NCBI GenBank assembly: GCA_950106755.1
Contig: OX467087.1
Span: 22,076,047-22,140,046, forward strand
DNA: 64,000 nt
Reading direction: 5' to 3'
Source of the DNA: Climacium dendroides
Taxonomy: Eukaryota; Streptophyta; Bryopsida; Hypnales; Climaciaceae
Shown: in pieces, positions 1-11,539 of the stretch
Numbering within the stretch: the first letter of the stretch is position 1
Layout of the letters: each line of letters starts with the position of its first letter
Program-made: the position numbers and the translations under genes
Notes under the pieces: model-generated
What the model was told of the DNA's origin: nothing
Databases searched by the model: none
Seen by the model: only the letters and a program-made list of their open reading frames with translations

Positions 1-1569
1 ACAACCAAGCTCTTGGTTTGTTTTCTATCCTCTGGGTGTTTTAACGTTGGTCCATTGTGCCTTCTAAGCAATGGATCTTTCTAACTTTCTACTCGTATGA
101 TTTTAGAGAATTTTCTCACTTCCTACCCCTTTATCAAAGATGACTATGTAATTATCTTAGATTTCCTAATTGGCTACCTTTTTGTTTCTAGAACTCTAAG
201 TCTCTTCTAAATGACTTACTAATTTTAGATTGTTGAATTTGATTTCTTGTAAAATCTAATTTTTCCTTTCTATGTTGATAAAAAAACTCTAAATTTGAAC
301 CTTCCTAGTGAAAGTTATGAAGGGATGAAGTTTGACTACTAATTGGTACTTCAAACTTCATCCATGTTTTTCTACCAATCTACAATTCAAATTTAACTTT
401 TTTCTTTTACTTCTGACTTCCAAATTTTTTATTCTATCTAAGATTCCATTCTTGTTCCTCTTGGGTGAAATGTACTAATTTTCATCTAAAATGATTTCTA
501 AACTTCATCCACTAATATCTTTCTCAATTTAACTTGGAGTCCTAATTGTAATGTATTTTTGAACCTCCTAAAATGAGACCTACAATATAAATTACCTGAC
601 TTTTGGTAAAAACCTAATCTTCAAACTTTGAATTGTTCTTGTAATTCGGCTAAGTGTTAAAATTGTCTGACTTTGAGAATTCAAAAGAAAAAGAAGAATT
701 TAATGTCTTATCTTGGAATTGGAGTTATTATTGAGTTCATCGTATAACCCCTCGTATTCTCCATCATTTTCCATATTTAACTCTTTTAGAATATTTTGCT
801 CACCGTTTGAAAAAGGACTTTAAATACAACTGATAGGTTGTTTTCCTACTACATTTTTTTCTTTCCCTCCTACTTTTACCTTCTCACTATTCTATCTCAC
901 TTATTCTATTCCTCAAGTTGACTTGAAATGGTTTCTACAATAATTGACTTGAATTATTGATTTGATAGGCTTCTTCCTTCTTTCAAGTGAATAATTTAAT
1001 CTATTTTATTTCTAATGGTTCCAATCAATTCTTTAAAATTTAAGGCCATATTCATTAAATTGAGACAAATTGGAGTCTCATTTTAATTGCATTCTATATT
1101 TAGAATACAAGAAGCATTCATTAATTTAAGATACTTCAATAAATTGAGACTTGAAAATGTCAAAACAATATTTTCTATATATTCTTTGAGTACTACAAAA
1201 ACTTAAAATAACCTATAATTAGCTTTGAAATATTTGAATTTCATTACAAACATACAATTGAAATTGACCAAAAAGTTATAATTTGAAATATTTTTGTAAA
1301 TTTTGACTTTTTGGAGGAAAACCTATTGAGTTTACTTATAAGACCAAACTTGGCAATGAAATACATTGGAACCAATGAAAAATTCAAAAAAATCCAAAAA
1401 ACAATTGATGGAAAAATAATAACAATAAATAACTATACTATTAATAGAAAAAATATTGTTACAAATCCAAATTATCGTAATAGAAATGACGCAAGATATA
1501 CCTCAAAAAACATCCTTTGAACATCTAAATTCATCTACTAGAATCTTCAAAAAATTAGTCTACCAATTA
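1..1569. other. AT-rich intergenic stretch
   Basis: Strongly AT-rich sequence with only short chance ORFs. I recognise no protein family, RNA gene or terminal repeat in it. Confidence 0.6.
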
Positions 1570-2110
1570 AAATTATGAATTAGTTGAAGGATCTGTGGAG
1601 GATGCATTGTTGTTAGAAGTAAACATAAGAGCTACCATTGAATCCTTGGTGATGTTGATTTGTGGTTTGGGAATTATAACCCTTGTTATAATTTGAATAA
1701 CATCCCTAGTCCCCTTTTTCCATGTGGCTTCCAAGTTGTCATGATACAATTTGTATTAGACCAAGTTGGGGGAATAACTTTATCTTCAAGCCACATATTC
1801 CCTACTTTCGTGTCCCATCCTGCACATGTATCTATATTGATGTGATGACCAGAAGTAGGAGTCCAATATTGGATTTGGATCAAATGAATATGTCTTGGAT
1901 TTGGATTTGAATTTGTCAATGCTCTAGCAAGCCAAAATGGCTTTGGATCATCATCGGCAGGACACACTACAATAAAATAACCAACATAAACATCACGACC
2001 AACATGAAATGAAGGACGCAGATGATCACGCCTACGTCCAACAAAGGGTGCATCCTCTGCAAATTCCTAACACAATGTGCCATCATCTTGCATTCGGTTT
2101 TCTTCCTCGG
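1570..2110 (-). pseudogene. Unidentified coding relic (PADDDPKPFWLARAL-type)
   Basis: The minus strand has an open stretch from about 2,070 to 1,686 reading HVGRDVYVGYF, then PADDDPKPFWLARAL, then IQIQYWTP, then NIDTCAGWDTKVGNMW and DKVIPPTW. The open reading continues upstream of the first ATG (1,967), so this is the inside of a longer protein. It ends in a stop near 1,686. The composition, with conserved-looking Trp, Asp and Pro residues, is clearly protein-like and not a chance ORF. I do not recognise the family with confidence. The 'PFWLAR...V.YW' spacing recalls BAH or chromatin-reader-like segments found in plant transposon proteins, but that is a guess. No intact gene surrounds it, so it is treated as a relic. 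Confidence 0.45.
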
Positions 2111-2159
2111 TTGTGATCCTAGAAGTTGGCCAAAATCCATCCTTCAGTGTTTCACTAAC

Positions 2160-2275
2160 AATAGACTTTCCTACTTTGAAAGTTTATATTTTGAATAGAC
2201 TTTTCTACTTTGAAAGTTTATGTTTTGAATTATTGTTATTTTTATTTTTTAATAATAATTAGTTACAAATTTTTG
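2160..2275 (+). repeat. AT-rich dispersed repeat, copy 1
   Basis: The phrase CTACTTTGAAAGTTTAT occurs twice here about 38 bp apart, followed by TTTGAAT and a T/A-rich tail. The same sequence occurs in reverse orientation near 11,540-11,625, so it is a dispersed repeat. Confidence 0.55.
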
Positions 2276-3054
2276 AAGCAAAAAGATACACTATAGAATT
2301 GAAAAATAACTTTCATATCTCTATATTATATAATTTTATATTTGTAAAAAAATTCCTAAAAAGAACTTTCTATTGAAAGCTCATTTTGAGTTGAATATTG
2401 ATGAAATAGTCATCTAAATGTGTTCTCTAAAAATATTTGAGTTAAAAAAACATGTCAATTTAGAAATCATTCCATATTTTATTTGAGTTTGAAATTTTGG
2501 AAGTAGGATCCTATAGTCATTAGTAAACAATGTTCAAAATTTGAAGTTAAAATTATAGTTTATTAAAAACCACTTATTCGCACGTGGTTTATTGTAGTAG
2601 AACTAAGGTAAAGTAGCCCATTGCAGTCAAATGACCCATTGTTGGGTTTTTTTCAGTATGTGAGATGTGGGCCACAATGCATGTCTTGACAATAATGAAG
2701 TGAACAATGACTTCATTAGGAACTTCTGACTTTTTAGTGTGAAATTCATTGTAAAAATTGACTTTTTAGGACTTCCATGATAGAAAATATTGCAACTGCA
2801 CTAGGTAGTAAGATGAGCATTATGCATTCAGATTTTGTTGGTAGTGAGGTAGTCTACAAACTCTATTGAATTGAACACTTCAAGAATTCCTTGCAAATTC
2901 ATACTTTGTCAAAAAAATATAATTTCAATTGCACTTGCTGTTTCTCACACTTGTACTAATGTGGGAAAAAAATTGAAAAAATTCAGCAACAAGATGATGT
3001 TAAACTCCTCATTCTGACCACAATGGGTTGTTTTACGTTAAGTGCACCCCCTGA

Positions 3055-3100
3055 GACGGAGTTCACTATTTCTCACCCCTTTTAAATGAAGCTAGCTTCA
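3055..3100 (+). repeat. MULE-like terminal sequence (solo TIR)
   Basis: The 15-bp core CACTATTTCTCACCC (from 3,064) is identical to the core of both terminal inverted repeats of the 26-kb Mutator-like element at 32,141-58,453. The sequence after it diverges apart from a CTTTT tract. I found no matching inverted end nearby, so this is either one end of a decayed relative or a solo end. The repeats that follow resemble MULE subterminal arrays. Confidence 0.5.
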
Positions 3101-3261
3101 TCTGACCTCTACTGGCCCTGTTTTTGGTGTAGAGTCTTGTGTTGGCTCCAATTAATGAGTCAGGTAGTCAGATGTTTCCATACGCCCATGTATGTTGCCA
3201 TGCCGTGGTTTAGGATGATGGCTCTGTTGCTATCATATGCGTCGGCCATGTTGGCAACTGC

Positions 3262-3735
3262 TGTGTTGCGTCTGCCCTCAATGTTTCAGGGCCAGTGTCT
3301 TCATGCAATTTAGGAGTTTAGGGGTTCAGGGGTGGTGTGACACTGTAACAGTTGTTGTATTGTGTCTGCCCTCAATGTTTCATGGCCAATGTCTTTATGC
3401 AATTTATGCAATTTAGAAGTTTAGGGGTTAGGGGTGGTGTGATGGTTGAGGGCTGCTGTGTTGCGATTGCCCTCAATGTTTCAGGGTAGTATCTTCCTCC
3501 ATTTTAGGAGTTTAGGGGTGGTGGGGTGGTGTGACGGTTGACGGCTAATGTGTTGTGACTGCCCTCAATGTTTCAGGGTCAATGTCTTTATACAATTTAG
3601 GGGTTGGTTTAGGGATTAGGGGTGGTGTGACGGTTGAAGGTTGCTGTGTTGCGACTGCTCTCAATGTTTCAGGGCAGTGTCTTCTTGCAGTTTAGGAGTT
3701 CAGGGGTGGTGGGGTGGGGTGACGCAATGACTGGG
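3262..3735 (+). repeat. Five ~95-bp tandem repeats
   Basis: Units start near 3,262, 3,357, 3,459, 3,550 and 3,645. Each opens with GTGTTGCGACTGCCCTCAAT or a close variant, then TTTCAGGG, a TTTAGGAGTTTAGGGG-like tract, and GGTGGTGTGACGG. The units vary by small indels. They lie just inside a MULE-like terminal sequence, which is where MULE subterminal arrays usually are. Confidence 0.75.
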
Positions 3736-4295
3736 AAGTAATGGCATTTAGTTACAAGCTAGCTGAATTTTTTTGGAAGATTTTTGAATGACATTGAAAT
3801 GATTAGGATGAGGTTCCGAACAAAAAACTAAGGTTTCAGGAAATGGGCCAGTTAAAAAAAAGATTCCCGATAATTTGGCCGTTTGTGCTCGGAGTATGTA
3901 GGAAAGTGACCAATTGAAACTTCTCTTCTCCGGCAACTAGCTGACCGGGCATATACTTTTTAGGAAATTTTTTAAACATCTACATACTACATTGTATATT
4001 TATAAGTCTTATTAGTGACACAATTATGCCTCCTTGTGATGTATCAATTTTTATATTCTAACCCTTCTTTGCATTTGAGTGGTGCAAGTGGAAATAGTGT
4101 GAGTCATGCATCTTGTTCATCCGGGGCACTTGAGACTGATGGTAGTGTTTCTTGACTTATAATAATAATTGTACTAACTAGCCTCCAGAAAATATTTGAA
4201 CCCTCTTTTGGATCCTTGTATTTTTCAAAGGCTACATCCTTGGCCCTAGGTTGATAGGGGCTTGGCCAAGTTCAACTCTTGCCAAGAATACTAGA
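3736..4295. other. Intergenic, nothing recognised
   Basis: Mixed AT-rich sequence with no convincing ORF or repeat that I can identify. Confidence 0.5.
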
Positions 4296-4470
4296 AAAAA
4301 AATGGGGAGGGAAAGAACCCCCCCTAATGATCCCAAAAAAATGGGGAGGGAAAGAGAACCCCCAACAATACTCAAAAAAATGGGGAGGGAAACAAAAACC
4401 CTTAATGATTCAAAAAAAATGGGGAGGGAAAGAAAAAACCCCAACGATACTAAAAAAATGGGGAGGGCTG
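4296..4470 (+). repeat. ~38-bp minisatellite, array 1
   Basis: Five units of about 35-40 bp share the core AAAAAAATGGGGAGGGAAAG followed by a C-rich part (ACCCCCC) and an AATGAT or AACAAT part. The same unit forms a second array at 5,838-6,055. All three forward frames stay partly open because the repeat has few stops; these ORFs are by-products of the repeat. Confidence 0.8.
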
Positions 4471-5140
4471 TATCGTCCTAGGAATGAAGGGATGTTTGAG
4501 AATATTTTTTAAGGGATTTGATATGTGCCGCGCTCATCCATTGGAAAGAAGAGACAACCCAAGCTATGATCAATTTAATTTTAAGAAGTGAAAAGTATCG
4601 AAAGCCATGGACAGCTTGAGAGGATTAGAGATTGTAATATGACCACAGGTGATTTTGAGCCTCACTGGCTTGTTTCTTGAATTGGTCTCTGAGTTTAGGG
4701 TTTTATTGTATTATGGCAGAGAAGAAACTTGTATCGCTAACGTGTGAGCACCACGAAGAGCTAGTTCTTCGAGACGAAATGTATATTTCTAGGACCTTCA
4801 TTTTTAAGCTCCTTGTTTTAACTTCTTATCCAGTTAAAATTGTTGGATCAACAAGTCACAATACATGGAAAAATTGAGAAAGTGGCAAATGAATTGATTT
4901 GGCTGGGTTGGGTTTTGGGATTCTCACCTCTATTGTGATTTATGGATGTGTTATGACCAATTGTAATGGCACTACAGTGCTTGTCGTGTCAGATTTGCGG
5001 TTATATTTTGACATGTTTCTTTGCTTCAACAGTTGCTTTAGGCCGGAGCCCTTGGTTAGCTAGAAAGTGAGAGCGCTCCAAGGACTTCTCTACAATCCAG
5101 CCTCTGTAACCTTTATACAACAATACTTTGGCTTTTCCTA
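4471..5140. other. Intergenic, nothing recognised
   Basis: No supported gene. The small ORF at 4,677-4,877 has no recognisable features. Confidence 0.45.
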
Positions 5141-5660
5141 TATCCTCTCCGCGATTGCTTCTTAGCAGTTCTCAGGTACTATTTCTCATGTATGGATTTT
5201 ATTCATTGTGTTTTAAATACGAGGCAAATTTGAATCCTTGAAATACCTTTTGTGTTCCAACATTTTTATTTTTGAGCAATGTGGATTGAGTACAGCGTAC
5301 AGACTTGATTTGGATCCATGCTGCAGTTTCAATTTCACTACATTCTGGGAATAAAAATGTTGAAATACAAATAGGAAAAATCTCCCGATTGTGAAAGAGT
5401 AATAAAATTTGAAATTCCAGTTCATTTTAATTATCAATTATATGAAATTTCAAATGTTTCACAAAGTTATTTACAATGGGGAAAAAAAAAGGATCTAGAA
5501 AGAAAGGATCTTGGGATTGTCATTCAAAGAAACTCAAGAAATTCAATGAGGGAGAGGATGTGAAAGAAGCTCTTTCAAACATTAGGACTGCACAACCGAC
5601 TTATATTTTCAAGAAAAATCGATGTCTTGAGAATTTCAATGGACAATTCATAGAAACTAT
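5141..5660 (+). repeat. Large inverted repeat, left arm
   Basis: This arm matches the reverse complement of 6,703-7,219 almost base for base by eye, from a CTCTCC...TTCTTAGCAGTTCTCAGGTAC region through to GGACAATTCATAGAAAC, where the two arms diverge. The spacer is about 1 kb. The arm includes the start of the lysine-rich ORF annotated separately. Confidence 0.7.
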
Positions 5661-5949
5661 TCTAGATGATTACATTCGATTTTCTTATAATCGAGTCATA
5701 GTACAAGACCAAAGTGACAAGAGAATTGCATTAATGACCAAATTTCAACCCTTTGATACTATGACGGTCGAGGAACGAAAAGATATTGAGAAAGTGGCAA
5801 CAACTCTTCTTGATGCATCCAAAAGAAGTTACAAAATAAAATGGGGAGGGAAAGAAAACCCTCCAATGATATTGCAAAAAATGGGTAGGGAAAGAAAAAC
5901 TCCCAACAATACTAAAAAATATGGGGACGGAAAGAAAAACCTTCAATGA
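5476..5949 (+). pseudogene. Lysine-rich hypothetical ORF running into a minisatellite
   Basis: The ORF starts MGKKKGSRKKGSWDCHSKK and continues with a hydrophilic stretch (VKEALSNIRTAQPTYIFKKN and LTVEERKDIEKVATTLLDAS-like text). After about residue 115 it reads into the GGGGAGGGAAAG minisatellite, so its C-terminus is repeat-encoded. The first 60 or so residues are duplicated in inverted orientation at 6,884-6,703. I recognise no family. Presence in both arms of a large inverted repeat suggests transposon-internal sequence, not a host gene. Confidence 0.35.
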
Positions 5950-6055
5950 TACTCAGAAAAATGGGAAAGGAAAGAAACCCCCCCAATTATCCAAAAAAAA
6001 TGGGAAGGGAAAGAAACCCCCCCAATGATCCCAAAAAAAATGGAGAGGGAAAGAA
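5838..6055 (+). repeat. ~38-bp minisatellite, array 2
   Basis: Six or so degenerate units of the same AAAAAATGGGGAGGGAAAG motif as at 4,296-4,470, with C-rich and AATGAT spacers. Two arrays of one unit 1.4 kb apart imply they were once one array or lie in duplicated element sequence. Confidence 0.8.
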
Positions 6056-6602
6056 GTTCAAATTTCAAGAAAATTTCCTCAACAATGTCAAAAGGAAAAA
6101 AATCAACCATGCTCCCAATAGAAATTTGACAATAAAAGTTGACCTAATATAACCCAAAAAGGGTTCAAAGTAGGGAAATTTTTAAAAGGGACCAAAAGTA
6201 CAGAAAACAATGAAAACTCCAACAATACTACCAGCAACATTTGAAGCAGGGAGGAAAAATTTACAATATCATAAATGTAAATCTAAACAAGGGGACGCAA
6301 TCATGATTTCTTTCACATTACATCATTTACATGTATCAAATCGGAAACTTCAAATTCTTGATTTTATCAATGATAGTTTGAGTTTGATTTTATTTTCTGT
6401 TAGCAAAATGATTGTCCAAATTTTAGGACCACAAAGTGTACGCCGAAACATTCAAGCTGTACTTCAGGACACCTGTCATTGCCAACTCCCAAGGGTGGTT
6501 TAGGATTAGCTTTGTTTCGGTCATTTAGGTTCGGTTTAGGAATGGTGTGAGGCACGATATGCTTGTGGTTCCGTCAACATGACGCTTACAAATCAATACA
6601 AC
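6056..6602. other. Inverted-repeat spacer, nothing recognised
   Basis: No supported gene. A short GGTTTAGGATTAG...GGTTTAGGAATGGTGTGA stretch near 6,495-6,560 resembles the units of the 3.3-3.7 kb array, so it may be the same element class. Confidence 0.35.
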
Positions 6603-7219
6603 TTATAGTGTTTCAGAGAGGGGGAATCCCAAGTTGCTAGTTCGATAGTTTTTTTGTGTCCTACATGCGACATGTGCTTTGTTTGATAGATTTGCAAGGA
6701 GGGTTTCTATGAATTGTCCATCGAAATTCTCAAGACATCGATTTTTCTTGAAAATATAAGTCGGTTGTGCAGTCCTAATGTTTGAAAGAGCTTCTTTTAC
6801 ATCCTCTTCCTCATTGAATTTCTTGAGTTTCTTTGAATGACAATCCCAAGATCCTTTCTTTCTAGATCCTCTTTCTTTCCCCATTGTAAATAACTCTGTG
6901 AAACATTTGAAATTTCATATAATTGATAATTAAAATGAACTGGAATTTCAAATTTTATTACTCTTTCATAATCGGGAGATTTTTCCTATTTGTGTTTCAA
7001 CATTTTTATTCCCAGAACGTAGTGGAATTGAAACTGTAGCATGGACCCAAATCAAGTCTGTGCGTTGTACTCAATCCACATTGCTCAAAAATAAAAATGT
7101 TGGAACACAAAAGGTATTTCAAGGATTCAAATTTGCCTCGCATTGAAAACACAATGAATAAAATCCATACATGAGAAATGGTACCTGAGAACTACCAAGA
7201 AGTAGACGTGGAGAGGATG
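6603..7219 (-). repeat. Inverted-repeat right arm with duplicated lysine-rich ORF
   Basis: 6,703-7,219 is the inverted partner of 5,141-5,660. On the minus strand it carries the same N-terminal ORF, MGKERGSRKKGSWDCHSKK, from 6,884. Downstream of the shared part the ORF differs (LANLSNKAHVACRTQKNYRT) and ends at 6,603, so the break in homology falls inside the coding-like stretch. Confidence 0.65.
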
Positions 7220-7674
7220 TAATCGGGAGATTTTTCCTATTTGTGTTTCAACATTTTATTCCCGGAACGCAGACTATAGCATGGACCCAAATCGAGTCTA
7301 TGCGCTGTACTCAATCCACATTGCTCAAAAATAAAAATGTTGGAACACAAAAGGTATTTCAAGGATTCAAATTTGCCTCGTATTTAAAATACAATGAATA
7401 AAATCCATACATGAGAAATGATACTTGAGAACTTCCAAGAAGTAGACGTAGAGAGGATGTAATTGGGAGATTTTTCCTATTTGTGTTTCAACATTTTTAT
7501 TCTCGGAACGCAGTGGAATTGAAACTATAGCATGGACCCAAATCAAGTCTGTGCGCTGTACTCAATCCACATTGCTCAAAAATAAAAATGTTGAAATACA
7601 AAAGGTATTTCAAGGATTCAAATTTGCCTTGCATTTAAAACACAATGAATAAAATCCATACATGAGAAATGGTT
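6966..7674 (+). repeat. Three ~240-bp tandem repeats
   Basis: Three consecutive copies begin near 6,966, 7,222 and 7,466, each with CGGGAGATTTTTCCTATTTG (third copy TGGGAG), then CAACATTTTTATTC, ATGGACCCAAATC, CAATCCACATTGCTC, CATACATGAGAAATG. The first overlaps the right arm of the inverted repeat. The third breaks off at GAGAAATG, exactly where Harbinger-like coding sequence starts. Confidence 0.75.
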
Positions 7675-8455
7675 CAGACATGCCTATACGTGCTGGAGGC
7701 TCATGGCCTGGTAGAGCTCCAAATATTATTAAAAATAGACAAGGGATGCATAGAAGAATGATGAGAGATTACTTCTTAGAGATCCCTATATATGGACTTC
7801 ATTTATTTTGTCGGAGGTATCGTATGCAACGTTCTTTGTTTTTACATATTATGGATAGGGTTTGACAACTATTTTGTGCAAAAAGTGGATGCAACTGGTT
7901 TAGAGGGTTTATCCCCGCACCAAAAAATCACTACGGCTTTTCGCATGTTGTGCTACAGATTCTGTGCAGATGCAACCGATGAATACTATAGGACAAGTGA
8001 AAATACAGTCATAGAGTCACTGAAGCATTTTTGTATTGCAGTGAAGGCAGAGTTTGAAGATTACCATTTATGACAATCAATCCGATAGGATTTCCAAAAA
8101 CAGCTTGTTATCAATGAGGCTCGTGGTTTTCCTGGCATGTTTGCTTCTTTAGATTGCATGCACTATGAATGGAAGAACTGTCTAGTTACTTGGCATGGAG
8201 ATTATGGGGATCAGTTTGGCAAGAAGTCTATTATACTTGAGGCTATTGCTAGTGAGGACTTACATATTTGGCATGTTTTTTTTGGCTTGCCTGGGTCAAA
8301 TATGACCTAAATGTGTTGGACCGTTCTCCACTTGTCCACAATATGTTGACAAGTGCAGCTAGAGACATGACCTTTGTTGTCAATGGGACTGAATACAACA
8401 GATACTATTTATTGGCTAACGGCATTTACCCTCCATGGTCATGTTTTGTCCAAAC
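7662..8455 (+). pseudogene. PIF/Harbinger-type transposase relic
   Basis: Reading across frames gives a HARBI1-like DDE nuclease. The order is GGSWPGRAPN, a helix-rich N-terminal part (FVQKVDATGLEGLSPHQKIT, CADATDEYYRTSENTVIESL), then FPGMFASLDCMHYEWKNC with the first catalytic Asp, KKSIILEAIASEDLHIWH, FFGLPGSNMT, VLDRSPL, and YYLANGIYPPWSCFVQT. Known plant Harbinger proteins have these blocks in this order. The relic is cut into at least three frames with stops (for example after DYHL near 8,073), so it cannot encode a working enzyme. It ends at 8,455, where an inverted copy of its own N-terminal part begins. Confidence 0.85.
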
Positions 8456-9014
8456 TTGTCCTATAGTATTCATCGGTTGCATCTACACAGAACCTATAGC
8501 ACAACATGCGAAGAGCCGCAGTGATTTTTTGGTGCGGGGATAAACCCTCTAAACCAGTTGCATCCACTTTTTGCACAAAATAGTTGTCAAACCCTATCCA
8601 TAATATGTAAAAACAGAGAACGTCGCATATGATACCCCCGACGAAATAGATGAGGTCCATATATGGGGGTATCTAAGAAGTAATCTCTCATCATCCTTCT
8701 ATGCATCTCTTATCTATTTCTACACTAAAAGAAACCAAAATTTTCGATGTCTAAGGGAACGGATTTTAGGTGATGTTGAAGAAAACAACCTATGTTTTTC
8801 TGTCAACAATTATCTCCATTAATGTTCCATTGGACATCATTATTGACATGAAAAATACAGGTTGTTTTTTTCAACGTCACCTAAAATTCGTTCCCTTTGA
8901 CATCGGCTGTTTTCTTGAATGTCACCTAAAACAAGGTTTTCTTATAGTGCTAGCAATATTTGGAACTCTACCAGGCCATGAGCCTCCAGCACGTGCACGC
9001 ATGTCCGAACCATT
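8455..9014 (-). repeat. Inverted partial copy of the Harbinger relic
   Basis: From 8,455 the sequence is the reverse complement of about 7,997 back to 7,665: GDNYFVQKVDATGLEGLSPH and YRFCVDATDEYYRTS reappear on the minus strand (8,660-8,439). The arm is interrupted at 8,723-8,949 by a CACTA-type MITE and resumes at 8,950 with the reverse complement of the GGCTCATGGCCTGG region. The whole forms a foldback of about 330-bp arms. Confidence 0.8.
8723..8949. mobile_element. CACTA-derived MITE, copy 1
   Basis: 227 bp running from CACTAAAAGAAACC to GGTTTTCTTATAGTG, flanked by the 3-bp direct repeat CTA. The interior is a long imperfect palindrome (GGAACGGATTTTAGGTGA near the left, TCACCTAAAATTCGTTCC to the right). 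CACTA ends and 3-bp target duplications are the hallmarks of En/Spm-type elements. Two other copies are at 28,509-28,724 and 42,510-42,726. Confidence 0.88.
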
Positions 9015-9175
9015 TCCATTGCCCTTTTGCATCTCTAGGACCTACTGCAAATTGAAATCATCATCCTCTTCATCCTCCCTCATGGTCTCTCTAGCTGCCA
9101 ACAACCTTGCCCTCCAAGGATGCATTCTCTCAAGCCTTTATTACAAAATAAATAGCACAAGAACTGCATAGTGGC
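9015..9175 (-). pseudogene. Harbinger N-terminal remnant
   Basis: Continuing the inverted arm past 9,014, the minus strand reads a stretch with LLAARETMREDEEDDDFNLQ, an acidic segment typical of the N-terminal region of plant Harbinger-like proteins. It shows that the inverted copy holds more of the original 5' part than the direct copy, which is truncated at 7,662. Confidence 0.55.
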
Positions 9176-9664
9176 TCAAAGAAATGCAAGAAATTAACAA
9201 CTGCACTGCTCCAAGTATGCTCAAAAAATGGCAAAAATGATTACCCCCAATAGCTTCTAGCACCTTGTAGTAGCTCCTAGGAAGCTCAAAAAAATATGAA
9301 AGTGAACTTGTACAGTAGCTCAATACAACACCTCCAAACACCCATGGCTACACTTCCTTGCCGATAGAATTCCGCTTCACATGTGCCCCCAATAAAAACC
9401 AATTCAAAACACCCCCTACACCCCAAAGTTAACCCCACAACACCTCCTTGCTCCAAGCATTCTTCAAACTCCAGGCCGAAACAACTAACTCTTGCATTTT
9501 TCCAAAACTCCTTGCCGAAACAACTTTCAGGCAAACTAAAGTTCACCACAACTTCTTCTCAGCCATTTTTCTCAGTGGGTTTCCCTATTTTTTTCTCAAA
9601 TTCCAATAAGCTTGACTACTTACAATTCAAACTACTTGTCAGCCAAGTCATTAAATTCGTGTGA

Positions 9665-9800
9665 TTGACTTTTTTCCCATGCTCTCTGGGCGGGGATGGT
9701 TGCCGGACCTACCCGGCCAAAAGGAACCCGGGAGCTCCAGGGAGCTGGCCATCCAATTCCCCGAGCTGTGTTTGGGGGGAAGGGGTAGCGTTGCTCTAAT
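9665..9800. other. GC-rich block in AT-rich surroundings
   Basis: About 130 bp of clearly GC-rich sequence (GGGCGGGGATGG, CCCGGCC, GGGAGCTCCAGGGAGCTGG, TGTTTGGGGGGAAGGGG) between AT-rich flanks. Both minus frames are open here, but neither product is recognisable. It may be an inserted gene or transposon fragment. Confidence 0.4.
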
Positions 9801-11539
9801 AGATTGATAACTGATGGAGTTGTATCTTGCCCTGATGTTGCAACTACCAATCAATCCAACTATGTGCTATTAACTTCAGTGAAGGTCCAAGATGTTGTCA
9901 TGATATGAATCTAAACTCTTAGGTACTAATGTAGAAACACCCAAAACCATCCTTGTACCTAATCTTTGTCCCATAGAGTGCCCTTAAAGTGTCCCTAGAG
10001 TTCCATTAATGTATCTAACACATGTTTAATTGTGATTCGCTAATGCACTTGAAGGACACGTACTGAATTTTAATTTGCTAATAGTTGAATTTTGCATAGT
10101 TCAGATTTGGGTGCACCTATGGGTCAGTTCCAGTGGTCTAGAGACCCGCCACTTTGAAAAATCATAAAAATTACATAACACATCAAAAAAATCTAATTTT
10201 TTTTAATATTCATAATTTTCTCTTGCTAATACTACAAAATATTAGTTTTAAGAAAATAGGCCTCCAACTATGTTGAATTCCTTATTTTGACGTTTTTGGG
10301 TGCCTTCACCTTAGACTCTTGCCCCTAATAAAATGATTTCTCTTATTGTGAGTATGCATGCGCCATAATATTAATTGGAACTTGTTGAATCTGCAACGAA
10401 CCAACACTTGTCAAAGAGTATAATTGCAATCAACAACATCCTGAACCCTAACATTTGATACAAAAACACCTTCAGACAATTTCATCGAATATCTGCATCC
10501 TAATACCATCCACATTCAAATCATTGTTTTTGCCATGGGACTTTCAATTCATTGCCATTAACCTAGAGTACACAATTTATAAACCATCCTCATGATACTC
10601 ATCACCTAAAATTTGCTAAGACTCAGATGTTCAAAAAAATTTATGAATACCTCAATTATTGTTGATGAATTTTCTGAGAAGGATGCACAGTTGCTTGTTT
10701 CATAATCTCTCGAGTTTCTAAAACAGTTGTCACCTGCATTCTCAATGGTCAGAAAAAAGTTGTCTTTTTGTTAACAATTGCTTAAAGAGCTCGCACTGAT
10801 TTAAACAATACAACTTCTTATTTCTGAAAACCATCTTATAGAAATTAACACAAGGCTCAAGGCTCAAAAACCAACACAATTACTAAAAACGATTATGACT
10901 CTTGACCTAATAAGAATTACTCACAATGGAGAATCTTGAAAACTAGTTCGTTTTTGCATATTGGATCAAACTACAACTTCAAAGGCTCTTCAAAGACAAT
11001 TGATATTGTTATACCTGCACAAGAATGCTGCATTGTCATGAGTCCCATGAGGCCATGACCCCCATGCATACTCCTTAGTGCTATGTAAATGTGTATAAAG
11101 CTAAAACAACACCCTAGACGTCGGTGTTGTAAGATTCATGGTCTATCAAGAAAAGTACAAGGCTTTTGACTTTAGCAAAGTTTGTAAAATGAAAAGTAAA
11201 AGGACAAAAAGACAAAAAGACAAAGGGACTCCTTAAACCAAATCTTATACTGGTCACAAAAGTGAAAATAAAGTAATATCCAACTAAAAGAGGTCATCAC
11301 TATTACTTTAGCCGTTTCTCTTCACAAAACTGAGATCTCTAGATTCAACCCTAAAGGAATGGTAGCATTCAAATCCCTTTTGAGTTTGCCTATCTAATTC
11401 CTTCCAAACCTCAGTAGAAAGCTATTTTATAGATTTTTTTTTTCATTTTCAATTCTTTTTTTTCATTTTTCAATTTTTTTTCTTACATAATATAGGGGTG
11501 TGAAAGTTATTTTTAGCTTTACAATGTATCTTTTTCCTT

